Shown here: one piece after another, positions 14,196-29,100 of the stretch
Position numbering within the stretch: position 1 is the stretch's first letter
How the letters are laid out: every line of letters starts with the position of its first letter
Origin: Halichondria panicea
Taxonomy: Eukaryota; Porifera; Demospongiae; Suberitida; Halichondriidae
Assembly: GCF_963675165.1 (NCBI RefSeq)
Contig: NC_087385.1
Span: 1,736,501 to 1,800,500, forward strand
DNA length: 64,000 nucleotides
Direction of reading: 5' to 3'
Program-made: the position numbers and the translations under genes
The notes under the pieces: model-generated
The model's input: the letters and a program-made list of their open reading frames with translations, nothing else
The model's database searches: none
What the model was told of the DNA's origin: nothing

Positions 14196-17100
14196 CACTT
14201 GTTGACTGTTTGTGACAGTGTGCATGTTGTGTAGGTGAAAAATCAATCTAACAACATTACAGCGGATAAACACGATCACGTTTTTCGGGTCAATTTTACA
14301 CCCATAAAAAGGATTCAAGTGAGGAGGCCATTAATCATCCTGCCACAATACCTTATGCAGTTTGTTGAGAGGCCTGAGAATGGACGCCAACTTGGCCAGG
14401 TCCAGCTGGTACACATGGAGGTAGGCATGGAGATTGATAATCCTCTCCAAAGCCTCCAACGAATGCAGCTGGCTCATGAACGTGTACAGCATCTGCTGAG
14501 CAATGCCACCTGCCGAGTCTTCAGAGTCGAGTCGAAGCTTGTGCAGGACAAAGTCGTTGAAGTATCTGGTCCACAGCTCCACATCACCAGACATGGCCCT
14601 GGCAACAAGCCCCAGTACCTGCTTGCTTGTGGAGCCCTGTACAGCAGAAATATATATACAATTTAAATACTCAGTCTGTAACATAATTATACATGTACAT
14701 ATACGTAGGACACACCATCCAATACTAAAAGTACAAATGTACATAATATTTTTGCATAATTATGAGCGTACATCTTTAGTAATCTAAAATAAGTATTCAT
14801 GTATGCACCGTATATATAGCGGGCTATTTTCGTATGGTGAAAATTTTCGTACATTTCATATTGAAAATTATTCTACTGAAATAGGTTCAACGTCACTATG
14901 AGCTGTACGAAAATAAAAAATATTTCGTCCGAAAATTTGCACCAACGAAACTTACCTGCTATACGGTATAAACGCACTACATTACCACAACCTCATGTAC
15001 CCATTTAATTATCCTTATCATTCACCTCCATTTTCTCAGTAATCCTGTTGGAGATGGCTTGCTGTAGAGTACCCAGAATATCCTGAGGGGTCATGATGGA
15101 CCTCACAGCCCGATCTAGGGAGCTTTCAGGGGGTGTAGTTATGTCACTGAGTATGTCCAGTTTCACGTTAGCCTCTTCCCTACTCTGCTCAACAACCTTT
15201 TCCATTATATTGCATACAATTCGAAAGAAGGGAAACTTTGGTGTGTAAACCAGTGGCTTTAGTTGTGGTAGGCTGTTGCTGAGAAGAGAGACTTTAGAGA
15301 GCTTCGGAGTCGGGAACACTCTCAGAACCTCCAGGAAGACGTCTTGAACAGCTTCAGAGCAGTCAAAGTCAAAAATGATGTCAATATTGTAGTTTTCGTT
15401 GATTCTTGAAATCATGTAAACGAGGAAATCCAAAAACAGACTCTTGAAGCTTGTCTGAATTGACTCAGTTATGTTGAGTGTGGATTCTCTGTTTTTTGAG
15501 AAGATGGCTGCCTTCTCCAGGTGTTCGGCCATGACACTTGGCTTCCAATACGCTCGAAACTTCTCACAAAGGACTTGACCGACCGTTATCCCGCCATGTC
15601 CCTTCTTTAACAGGAGCTCATTGAGAGCCTTAGAACGTTCTAGACCATTCATTGTGGAATTGAAAGAGCCGTTTTGCCTCGAGCCAAAGAACACACGTGC
15701 GGCTAGTACCGATATAGACTGTGGCAAGATACCAAGTAGTGCTTTCAGCAGAGTGTCTTCTTCCAGTTGAGAGGGTTGGTTAGGGAAACAGCACTGCCAG
15801 AACCAGTCTCTAATGTTAATGACTCCTTGTACGGTACTGTGAGCAATGGTATCCAGGTAACAGTGGTCCCATCCCTTCAGGAACAGGGAGGGATAGCAAG
15901 GCTGGTAAAACTGAGAAGGTGGGAAGTGAAGTAGCATCACAAACATCTTGGTCGTCCGTCTAGTTGATAGAGTTTCGGCTTCTTCAATCATGATACGAAC
16001 GTGATTAACAATCTCTTTAGTGGTCTCATGCATGTTCACAACGAGCAAGCACACCTCCGCTGTTTCGGAGTCTAAGAAGTTCCTAATAAAGTCCTGGATA
16101 GTTGTCTGAGAGAGAATACTCGATAGTTTGTACATCACAAGTTTGTTGGTTTCTGAGAAGATAAATTTCTCGAGTACTTCACGAGCTCTGGTCTCCATTT
16201 TATTGCCGAGAGATGGGCAGGGGAACTCGGCTGGCAGCTGGTGGATGAGGGGGGAGGAGCGGGTGTAGCAGAGGACCTTGGTAGCACTGCGGCACGTCGA
16301 TGGGTCCCTGTAATGTGGTGAAGTAAGTATGTCATAACATGTATGTACTATAATCTGTACATAATTAACATGCAGTTACCCACACACCTGCATGTAGATC
16401 TGCCTGAGCTAGTCATATTCAATACTGTATATACCAGGGTGTCATACAGAATTTTGAAGTAGAGGGGGGAAATAAGAAAATTTTGCTAAAAAAAAGGTCA
16501 ACTGTTATTTCAATGCCCTTATAGTATGTAAAATTGCCAGCTATGGACCCTCAGTCAGCAAAAAAGGGGGGGGGATATCCCCCCTTTCCCCCCCCTGTAT
16601 GACACCCTGTATACGTAAGCTGGCCATGAAAAAAGGGTTGAACAAACCAGCACGATTAACCAGCTACTCAAAATTCAAATCGTGCACTGAATTAACGGGA
16701 AGAGGGGGGGGGGGGGGGGGTGCACCTATATACATGTTGTATACTTACACTACCGTATAGTGGGTAATCTTCGTGGGCAAGCTGACTTCCACAAAATTTT
16801 CCCCCATGTTTTTAGGCGTGACTTACTGGAACGCATGCAATGAAGTCAAACGAAATTTTTAGTCACAAAAATCGAATTGAACGAAATTTTTACCCCATGA
16901 AAATTACCCGCTATACAGTACTTAATCAGAGGTCCACTATTCTATTCACTGCATAGAGAAGCTTGGTAAATGTTATAATATTGGGATGAGGCCTTATAAT
17001 TATGTCATACATGTACATGCAGATTCTGTTACTCACTGTCCAGTGGACTCCACAGCTTGATGGTAGCTCTCCACGAGGTTAGACAGGCTGAAATGAGTGT

Positions 17101-20100
17101 GGAAATTGAGGTAGTTCTTTAAATAAGAGAAGGGAAGTTTGTTCCTGTGCAAAATGAGCGCCTCTGAAGTCATCATCTGCATGAGCCTCTTGGTCAAGAA
17201 ACGGACTAGCCATTGCTGTAGCAGTGCAATCACTAGACAGCCCTCGGGGGTAACATCCAGGTGCTCCCCTCGATCAGGGGCTACGGATTTGTGGAGCACA
17301 TTTATGGCCTCAGGGATGGCCAGGGCAGCTGCATCGTGAGTCATGTCCTGCATGAGACCTTTGAACTTTGGATCTTGTAGTACGAGCTCAAACACGGCGT
17401 CGACGTCCAGTTTGAAATCCTCTTCAGTGTACTGCAAAAAAGGATATAAGGATATATCGTATGCCTCTTAAATTTAGCATATAAAAAGGTTATAGCTTGT
17501 ACTTATTGTACATGTGTCAAGGTTTGTGCTACATTTTAAGCGCATGCAGTACCAGGTCGACTAAGCTTATATACATGTACATTGAGCTGCTTATAAACTA
17601 TATACTGTCTGTAGTGTATCCCTCCCACCTTGGGTACGAAGAGTCCTGTACACTCCCTGAGGGCCTGAACAATCTCTTGGAGGATGTAGAAGCGTATGTC
17701 TCGAGAATTGTCCACCAAACTCAGCTCTCCAATCTCAGGGTAGGTGTGATCAACAGCAGGAAGGAGAGAAAGAACGAGAGAGTTGAGTGTGTCCGGGCAC
17801 AACCCGTACAGACTGTCTGAGCCGGAAACAAGCTCTATGAACTCTTGGACCTGTGTAATGGGGAGAAAACATTTACTTTCGAAGGTGGATACGTATAACC
17901 AAGAGTCCTACAACCAAGAGCCCAAAAGAGAGAGTATCAAACGAAGCCTTGCTTGCATCGGAAAATAACGTGACTTCCTTTGGTAACAGACCAATCCGAG
18001 TGCCTGGAACCGCCATGCACTTGCCAAATTGTCGTTAATTGATCTCGTTTCAGACAGGAGGTCATATTACTTTCCGAATACATCTGATGCAAGGCAAGGC
18101 TTTGGTTCGATACTCTCTCTCTATATTATGGACTCTTGGTACAATCTATTACAGTGCGAGGTGGCTAGGTATATCAAACTCGATCTAACGAAAAGTTGTT
18201 TGCAAAAGCAGGAAACTTAACAGAATGCTACACTTTCAGACAGTACATTTTTGGTTAAAGTAGCAATTAATTATGTTAACTGAGAGCAATGCCATACTTA
18301 TGTAACATGAGAAACACACAATTAGCGATTTAAATTCTATCAAACCCACTTTCGCCATGGCTGCTTTGATGATGGATGCAATACTGGGTGGCATGAGATT
18401 GAGAGCTGTCTCCAGCATCGTTACGTGAGTGATGAGGTACTTCTCAAATCGGTTCAGAAAAGGGGCTGGGGTATTGACTACCTCAGACTTCTTAACCACC
18501 ACCACACACTGAAAGTTGGGATGAACCCTGGATGGTCGGAGATGGGCACCAATGGCAATGTTAGTGTAATAGCGAGGGCCTTTATTGAGATCATCAATTC
18601 TTCGGAATCTCTGATTAAATAGGTCATAGAAACTCTCGTGAATATCGTCAGTCTGACTCATGACTACAGTGTGACCTTCAATGGCCGAGTGACGAATAGC
18701 GGCAATCGTGTTAATCTTCTGCAGCTGTCCATCGGCCGGGAAGTTGCTGCATACAAAGATTCGAGTATTATCTCTTTTGAGAATGCCGAAGGTGAAAAGG
18801 AGACGAACTAATGAGTCATCCTCAGAGGGGTCGATAATAAGTTTGTATCTCACTTCGTTCTCACTCAAGTCCTGCTTCTCTTGTGGTCTGTCCGCCAAGC
18901 TGGCTTGTAGGATCTCCAAAATACCTCTACGTTTTACTTTAGCCAAGTTACTTCCTAAAAACTTCCCGGATATTTTGTCAAAATCTTCAGAGCCATTGAA
19001 GTTTCTCTCAAGAGCTTGCATGACTATTTGAGGGCTGATGGATTGGCTATCATCTCGTTTACGACGCAAATAGTTTACAAACTGGATGAAATCTCGAAGT
19101 CCGTAAAATCGTGCAAACCCTTTACCTTCCATCAGAGTAGAGTATGGATAACACAACTGGACAACTTGATTGAGGTCCACTTCCAACTCGGGTGGAGGGT
19201 TACTTGGATTTGAACAGAAGCATCCTTTAGCTAGTGTGTGAAGGTCATCATTGGAAGCCTCGGGTCGGAATAAACTGATAGCTCTGTTGGTTTTTGCAGC
19301 ATCCAAGACATGGTTGGTGATAGCCACAAAGGAAACTTCTTGTTTGTCAAGATGGTAATGGAGGACCTTCAATGATTCATGGCTCTCCTCCGGAAGGCCT
19401 GCCTCGTCCATAAACACCACACAGTAGATCGGCAGGTTGAATTGAGCGTGGCTTCTTTGGCGGTTGATTGCCCGGGAAAACACAGTCTGGATTTCATTGG
19501 ACGTTGTACGTCGAGAGCACTGGTAGTAGTGGGGATCGAGTGAGTGAAAAATCGTTGTATCACGGAAGATCTTCTGTCGAGACTCGGCCCCTTTCAAATT
19601 TGCAATGGTCTGGTTGAAAGAAAGTGTTTTTGAAGACCCAGGAGCACCAACAATAATGAGGGGAGTGTGCGTGACTGTACACACAATGGTAGCAAAGATA
19701 TTCTCCTTGAGAGCTCTTGTGCGTGCGATCCCTTTAGGCAACTCAACCAGTCGAATATACCAATCGAGCTCCTGCTCAAAAGCTTCGGTAAAAGTGACCT
19801 CATTTGGAAGGCGAAACTCATTATCGAGAAACTGTGTGTACTCTTGACGGTATTGGTTGTTGAGCCTCATATAGTACACTATACCCATGGCTACTAACAC
19901 TGCTCGGCGACTATAGTCCCGACAAATGTACGGTCTCGGTCCGTCTGAGCGATCATGCGGTTTCAGTTTGTTGTAGATCTTCATAAACCATTGGTAGAGA
20001 GTAAAGACGCGCTGAATGTCCCTCTGACTGACACAGCTACGAGAGGAAATACGAGCCAAGTACTTGACGGACTCAGTTGCCCCCCTCATGCTGGCACATA

Positions 20101-23100
20101 TCTGTTGGAAAGCGTAATGCCTCATTCTGTTCTGACTACCCACGATCAACTCAGTTAGACTGGCCACCTGCAATTGAGAAAAAAGTTTTGGGGGGTGAGA
20201 TAATTTAGGTATTATATAGCATACACATGCATGTATATATGCAAAAAAGACTATATAATTATTATTTTCTAACAAGTACATGTATTGGGATTTAAACATT
20301 TTATCTGATACATGCATGTATAACTAAAGCATGCAGTGCTGTATATACACAATGGTGCATGTATGTATATAAATGTACATGGAAGAGGTATTCTTTTTGA
20401 TGAGAACCAAAGACAACATTATCGTTTAGATTACAGAATCAACAGTAGTTGTGCATACTATAACTGAGCATGCACTCAATGTTTGGCTCACCTCAGGGTT
20501 GGACATGTCCTTGTTGAGCATCTTCATCTTGGTGTTAATGTACTCCTTCTCCTGATGTTCATCCAGAGAGCCGTAGTCCCACATGAGAAATCGGAGAGTG
20601 GGGTGTAGCTTGCGAACATAGTACGTCCCTCTCACCCACTTGTCCTTCTCCTTTTCGGAGCCACCCTCCACACCTAATGATGCCATGCTGTTGCCACGGT
20701 GAGGGTTACACGCAGCCACTATGAAAACGTTCTCAGGAATTGGCTGTAATAAAACAGAAGAGCATTATAAGATTACAACTCAAGCAGTAACTTGATAGTC
20801 TAGTACACATTGCGCACGCACGCACACACACACACACATGCATACATGCACACGCGCACACGCGCACACGCGCACACGCGCACACGCGCACACGCAACCA
20901 ATTGATGTAATGATTATTTTCCCACCTCTCCGTCGAAGGTCCTGTCCACAATGATCTCCTTGAACAGACCCACACAAGAGGAAGTGTTCACCTCATCCAG
21001 AAACACCTGAATAAGTAATTAAGTGCATGCAGGTCACTTGTCGTATAGTGATATATATGTTGTATCTAGCTAAAACTTTCTTGCCTTCAAAATAAAGTAA
21101 TCATAATAATATAGAGGGTGAGGGAGATATTGTTATAATTTAGCATTGTAGTATCATTGTGCCCCCCCCCCCCATATGTCAGGTACTACGTATATAAGTA
21201 CGCTATGCAGTTGCATTCGATCAGGACACGCCCAACTCTATAACCTTTTCGTTGGCTTAATTGTGTTATGAATACTTTGGTTGAGAATTAAGTGAGACCA
21301 GAGACACGCTCCAGAGACACGCTGGTGACTTACGGTGACGGATGGCATCCTATGAGTGAAATTCTTGCTGCTGGTTTCTTCTTCCTCCACACTATGTCCC
21401 ATGCCAGGGACAAGAGTTGTCATAACAGATATTAATGCCCTCTTTCCGGTCGAAGACCTTCTATGGCTTGCTAACGGTGAGTTGACATCAATGAAATCAG
21501 TTTCGTCTACAGAGTCTTTTTTGTATGCTCTCTCTTTGCTCTTGTTGTAGGCGTCGCTAAGTTCTCTTGCTTGGTCGAACACAGGTTTAAAATGCTCCTG
21601 TATGTCTGAGGGTGTCATGGCAGCATGAACGTTGATCTTGTGGAAGGTGGGCTTGATTCGGGCACATAGAACAGCGTGGAGAAGCATGGCAGTTGCCTGT
21701 ATAGAGGAATCAATACATTGAACAGTCCCAACACCCTTTACACCTGTTTGTGGCCACCCTTGGGCAGACTAATATAAACACAAATAACCTACATGTAGTA
21801 TTCTCAAATATACAGTTTTGCACTGAAAGGTAACCATTTGTATAATGTGCATGAAACAGCACACTGTACAGGTATGATTGCTGTATATAACGTTTTGTGC
21901 GTATTTACATGTACACAAACATGCAATCACCTTCAGAGACCAGACAACACCAGGGCTGTATACATGCACAGAGGCCAAACACCTCAGGTATCAAATAAAT
22001 GGTTAGAGAAGTGGCCTTTGTTGAACAGTTCAAACTGTTACATAGATAAAGTTTAAAACCGTATTCTTCAAATGTGTCTGTTATAATTATAATAATAATT
22101 TATAGGTACATGTATAGTATATTTATACCTCTGGTGTCTTCTGCTTGTCAGCTTCAAGGAACAGCTGCTCAAGTGAGACCTTGCATTTGTGCTGTGTACC
22201 CTTGAGCGTAAGCTGGGCCACTACTGGATCATTTCTCATTGGGGTGAGGTAAGACTGAGCCTCAACAAACAGCTGGCGGTGGGTTCCGTCACACAGTTCA
22301 CAGAGCACAATCAACTTGTCTTCACTCACGTACTGCCCGGCACTCATCGACTGAACAGTCTGGACACATACCTGAGGAGGGGGAAGCCAATAATGGATGA
22401 AACGGTGATTTATCTTAATACTGTGGACACATTTCAATTATACATGTACAGTGTACATGTATTACACAGAGGAGAAATTCTGAATGTCAAATATTCTATA
22501 TACATTCTTTTTTGAAAAATATGGATTGCAAGTGTCCTTGTGATTATTATGTGCGTACAATGAATATATTAATGCAAACCACCACCACCAAGAAGATCTA
22601 TACAGAAAATACAAGGGTATTAGAATGTTGTTTTGGGGTTGTATATATAGCTGTTACATCCGTGGTTGTAAAATGTTTATACATGCATACACCTGTTGTA
22701 TGATTCAATTTACAAGGTTGTTACATGTATGTGGCCACGTGTGTACAGTGAATAAAGAACAGTGGCAGTGGCAGCGAGGTGAGCTAAGCTTCCCAATGGC
22801 GGCATGGCAAGTTTCTAGCTATCAATTGCTGCTCTTTGTGATGGACTATACAAGCTTATGTATATACCACAGTGCTACAAAATTAATGCGGGATACTATT
22901 TATGCATTATGGGATATTATTACATCAAGCAGATATCATATCTCATACTTTTGTATCGTACAATTAATTTGAGGCTTGTACAATCTCCATAGAAATCGCA
23001 GTGTTTAACGAGGTACATTCATGTTACACAACTTGTGGGAACCATGTTTTTGTATGGTCATGCAGATATCTAACCGTATAGCTCTCTGAGGCTCCAATGG

Positions 23101-26100
23101 ATATCTCTCCCATTGTGCGTACGAAGAACTCCACCACCCTGTCTCGTTGTTTCTTCCACTCTAGCAGCAGCGACTGGTTCCACAACTTTGACAGCATCTC
23201 AATCAGAGCTGTCTTGCCTACCCCTGTCTCCCCTTCGATAATCACCGGAACGCCACATTCGTAGCGCTCATGGATATTGAGCATCTTTATGGTGTAGTCG
23301 AGGGTGAGGACATAGGCGGAGTCATCGATGGCCACCAAACGATTGTTCTCCAGCTGAATGTTGAGAGCTCGAGAGAGAAGACCATCCAGTATGTCTCGGG
23401 AGAACAGATCTCTACAGGAGGGTCAGTGATAGGGGTATATAAGCATAAGAGCATTAAAGGGGAATAAGTACTACGTAGCTCTACCTCGCTTAGCTTATAC
23501 AATTTTCGGTTCATTAGTTAATGTACACTGCACTACTATCATGCACGTACATGTACAGCACAAGCTCTTACGTCATGGATGGTATCTTGATACCAATCTT
23601 TCTGAACGCCTCCTTCTCTGGCTCCGGCAGCTGCTCGGGATGAAGAGAGATGAGCCCAAAACTCGATCCACAATCCTTGTAGTCGTAGATCAACTGGAAT
23701 GGGGATATTTTAATTATAAGTACAGTACTGCATTACTATATTTTTACGAGGATCAAAGATAGTTTACTCACAAAACATGTAGTAATACGGTACATGTATC
23801 GGCGTAGTGGAGGTTCTCACCTGTTGATGGGGTTCCATTGACCAATTGTCTTTAATCTTGGGGTCACAGAAATCGCTGACCTCCTTAAGCATAGTTCTCA
23901 TGAGGGTGGAGCCGAGTTGCTGGGTGATGGTAAGCACCTTCTGCCCATGCTCGTTAACCAGATACTCCCCACCCCCTGTGTTGTAGTTGAATGCTGGAAG
24001 ACTGTCGAGGAACTCACAGCGACGCTTCATGTACCTACAGTGCAGGGTGTGGAGGGGGTCACACTACATGTAAGAGAGAAGCTAACGAATAGTGAATTAG
24101 AAGATATAACACATTTACAGCTTATATATGTGAGGTAATAACAATATACACGTACATACATTAGTAGCCCTAAAAAGAAGGATCTTCTATGATTAACTTA
24201 CAAGTAATAATTACAATTCTAACACACCACCTCCTACTAGGTGTACAATTTATACTTCATAGCCAACGACATACTTGACAAATAGTCTCTGAGTGATCTT
24301 GGTGGAGCGGATGTGTTCGGGCATGTACACCCGAAGTAGCTCCTGGCACTGGTGAGGGAGGAGGTCGGGGTCCTTGCTGAACTTAACCAGGCTACCGCCT
24401 GAGGGCACAGGGCAACAATAAATACAACACTGGTATGAATTGCAACGAGTAAAACATTTAAACTCAGTGTCAATTGTGTGCCAATATTTCTGAGAGAGCT
24501 TGACTGTTTAGTATAGTAGGCACAAACACATAAACAGCATGGTCCCCCAAGGCTACGTGTTAACAGTTATATAGTGCCACAGTGATAGATCGCCCTCCTT
24601 TGTTACAAGCAAAACTAACACCAACAACTATTTAAGTGCCGAACACCCGGCGTTTTATAGTCGGGTTATTTATAAGTGCAAAAAGGTGACTGTCAAGCAC
24701 ATCACCCCACATTCGGGGCTACCAATTAAGGACTGAGAATGACATTTCACAACAGAATATTAGCACATGCATATACATGGATAGGCTCCACGTGGTATCA
24801 AAGCCACGTTAGCTAGCTAGTTTATATACGTAGATGTATTTCGTTGTTTGTGATTTCGCTTTTGCTCATTTTTATTCGACAACGAAGCTTTTCTGAAAAT
24901 CTGTCACAATTAAAACTAATAACTTGTTGTGTTGGGGCTATCGATCCTGTAAACGCAAACATCGAAGTGAGCAGACTCAGAATACACACGTACTAACCGA
25001 CTATACTAAAAGTAAGTGGCAAGCATGCACTGTTCGACTACTATAAACCGTGGTACGCCTCGGGTTAATTACATAAGCATCTCCTCACTTTCTCGGTAGA
25101 GCCTGTCGATGCCTTTAGTCCCTTTCTCTTTCATTCCCTTCTCGTATGCCTGCAGATACTTGCACACCAGCTGCACATCATCGTCCACACTGTACGGCTT
25201 ATCTGAGCGGATAAGGTGCTGTTTGCCTAGCAACCCCAGCGTCGGCACCTCCTCTCGAAACTGTTTGAGTGCTTCTCCGGGACTCATGTTTTTTTCTCTG
25301 GACGGAACCTACAGTGTGGCAGGTGCTTTAACTTGTTTGTATGTATAGTAAAAACAGGCCCTGACCGGATTTGAACCGGTGATCTCCTGTTTACTAGACA
25401 GGCACTTTAACCAACTAAGCCACAGAGCCAGCTATTCATTCCTTTGCATGAGAGCAGAGAAACCATGACAGCTAGTATACTGCGGTTTGTGACAAAAATA
25501 CATACCAGCAGAATCGCTACACGTACAATAACAATTAAGGTTCCCTATCATAAAAGTATCCATATAAATACTTTTCCTTGTGTATATTCACCTCGATATA
25601 GATGGCCCACTGAAGTCCACCAGGTACTCGGAAAGATTTTCCAGTGACTGGGTCTTCCACATAACCAAGGATGAGCAGGTCAAAGAAGAACCAACCAATC
25701 ACCTCCATCAGCTGATTGTACCGCCCCCACTCGCTCTCGTCTACTAAGTCCTGGGGATAACACAAACAGTACATGTACATGTAGTATGAACGTTTGCGAG
25801 ATTGAGACAGGCCACATTTTAAGTAAATTCTTTTATATACACGTCTATATATAGATACATTATACATGCAGACCTACTTGTATATAATTATATATATATG
25901 TAGATATATACCGTATATCTTCTAATTTATCGGACACTTCTAATTACCCCGGACACTCTTTTGGGCAATTTTCGCTGTTCTAATACAACGGACACTCCAG
26001 TGCTTTAATATTACATTTGTTTTAAATATCCGGACAATACCCTTGAAAAGTTGATAGACGGCAAGTAAGACTTAGAGTGCTACAGTTAGACAGCTTTGAG

Positions 26101-29100
26101 AGCTAGTTTTAGATAGCTAGTGCAACTATTCAGTCGCACACTGTTCTATTAAACTTAGCTAGCTCGCATGCAGCTGCCTAATTATTCCGGACACTTTGCA
26201 TGCTCTATAAAAATCTGTTCCAATTATACCCGGACAATTTCCAAAATAATTATTTTTTGCTGTCTGAAGATATACGGTACACACTTGCAAGCCTTGCGTA
26301 CGGAACAAATTTTAAATCCCAGTTCTTAAGGGATTATATATAGTTCAAAGAAAAGGGACTAAAATTACATGGAGGGACATACATGTACATGTAGAAACGT
26401 ATGTATCTCACGTACCCCTGGAGAGAGCATCGTAAAGTTGAAGAAGATAGCTGCCCTCCACACATTGATGGGGAGACTGCACAGCTTTGTGATGGCCTTG
26501 AGGGGAGTGAAGGCCTCGTTCACGGCGATGGTCAGCTGGGCATCGCTATTCTCCAGCTGTTCCTTAATGTAATGCGTCTTACCATCACCTGCTCAAACAG
26601 ACAAATTCATCAATGGAAAAACTCAGTTAGGAACCCTATATATTAGCCTCGATTCCTGGCCGCACTGAAGATGGGCCTGGTATCGACTGTATTCGCATGC
26701 GCCACATAATCCTCAGACACTGGGGACTTCGGATGTCATCGTATAATGCTCAGTAAAACAATGACGTCACAACAAACAGAAGTGGATTGAAGAAAGTAGA
26801 TAGAAGTTCGATTGTGAAGGTTTCTAGCCCGTGTGATAGCATTCTAATAGATAGCCTTAGCCTTCTATATGCTAACAAAAGACTCACAGCCTGCAACAGT
26901 GTGGATGACAATCCTCTGAACGGAAGGAAGGCTGCAATAGCCTATATGGACAGGCCACGCCCATCTGATACTAACCTTAGTGAAAGCCTACATGTAGACT
27001 CTATCAGAAAGAAATAGCTACTGTAACCAAACGTACAGCACTACAGGTCTCTAGCTAGCTATATAGCTCTGTGTATGACTTTACTTTGTCTGCATAAAAT
27101 TATGTTATTATGCCTCGGTGCGCATGCGCAAGCGAGGTATACGGTAGTGTGTTTGTGTGTGTGTCTGTGTAGACTGCTACGTACAGCTGCTCAAGGATCA
27201 ATGAAGTACAAGTAAGAGTTTCCATAGGCTTCTAGTCATGTTTTCATTCGTGGATTTGCAAAATAATGCTTTGTTCTCGAGTTATACCTAGTTTTGCTTA
27301 CTTGGAATGCCATTGCAGCCTTTTCAGAACAGCACGTAGCCAAACTTGTTTACCGAGTGTTGCTACTCTACTTAGTAGTTAGCTCTGCACTAAAACGCTA
27401 GCTATTGGTAGCTGCCAAGAGTGAGAAGAGAGCTGCAAGGCTCTGCTGATGGCAGCCATTACTTGAACTTTGGCATCGATCGTTTTTAACAACAATCACG
27501 GTCGATCATTACCCACTCTTTTTGAGTTTGCATGCAGCAAATTGAAAAAATGTTCATCATGTGTAAGCTATTATAGTAGCTTTATGTTATCTAGCTTTGG
27601 CATCAGCACCTGTGGTGCTTTCATTCAGGATATTTTTCGGGTAAATTTCAGTTTAATGGGAAACATTACGGGGAAATTATCCAATAATTTTGCGCATGCG
27701 CAGCATTCAGTAGCAGGCCTCCTTTTTTAGGCCTTGTGAAGGAGGCTGGCTATCTATATACATGAAACTGCACGAAATTATAGGGCAACGATAAAATAAT
27801 TTTAGCGATCATCATGTTCTGTATTGAGTGTGTTTCTTACATAATGTGAACACTTCTCTCACCTGCTGCCCCCACCACCAGCTGTATGCACGTATAGTCT
27901 TCCGGTAGTAGCACTCGAGCATGGCACACTTTCTGTGCATCCTCAAAGGTCACAGTGGGTTCCTGGAAGTATTAATGGGTTTCTTATTGTAGCAACAGTT
28001 TCAAATTGGCCACTGTAAAGTGAGAGCATTGCTACATGTAATTCTGCATATATAGGAGGCTACATAGTGCCAAGCTATTTTTATCCACTGCTTGAGACTC
28101 AAAATTTGAGGTAACTAAGCCATTTAACAAGGGTGCTACTAATGGTTAGGGGCCTTAAGTGAAGGGACAGTGACAAATGGAGATTCAAAAATTGTTTTAG
28201 GCTTTAATAGGAAGGTTACATAACGGCTAATTACTTTGTGCTCCCTAAGTTGTATCCAGGGAACGTCTCTGAGCACTGAGGGCTCAGTCTCAATGAAGTG
28301 GATGCAAGGAGAAGCACGAGCGGCAGCAAGAGTGGTCAGTTCCTCGGGATTATCCTCCTGGCCCTGCGTGGTCTGCACTAGCAGGTGCAGCTGCATTAGA
28401 CTCTGTACGGAGGGGGTGGATTGGTAATTTAACTATAATGTATATACCATTAAATTCTACAAAGGCATGCGTACACACACAGGATACACAATTTTAGGTA
28501 CATATAATTATGTATGAAGCACCACCACTACATGTTCCGCAGTGTACTCACCTCCTGTAGTTTGAAGGGCAGTTTGTTGACCTCCAACACAATAGAGCGT
28601 AGTGAGTGTCTGGCAGCCCTCTTCAAGAACAGTGTGAGCTCATCTTCGGTTGTAGATGCCCGACAACGAAACACCTCGAATGCCTCAGGCACTCCAGAGC
28701 ATATCCCGATAAGCATCTGAATCAGCTGACTCTGTGAGTAGCGAGGACAGTAGTGGAGCAGCTGAGTGAAGTCGTGGGAGAGGGAGAAACTTGTGAGGCT
28801 ACGAGTTCGGAGGAGGGGGGCGGAGTCAGAGCGTCTGGGGAGGGGGTGCTCGTAGAATAGAACATCAAGGAATTGACCAATGGTGTGCATCGGAGGCTCT
28901 TCATTCTGTACATCTTTCTGGCAGTTTATCAACTCTTTCTGCAATAAAAATGTGATAACTCATAATGCAATATAACACATACAATTTCAATATTATGAGA
29001 CACACACTCGTAGTAAAAGCAAACTGAAAGTGTTAACAAAGTTTAGAGTGTGTGAAGTACACTTACATGCACGGGTACATTATAGCATGTGCATGCATGG

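Noticed and set aside
20811-20896. CRISPR-like or satellite array
   Set aside because: It is a simple alternating microsatellite without spacers. No repeat-spacer array exists in the window, and the genome is eukaryotic.
27470-27730. Plus-strand frame of 86 codons
   Set aside because: It lies inside a TIR element, has no domain or splice signals, and reads as low-complexity Ser/Phe sequence.
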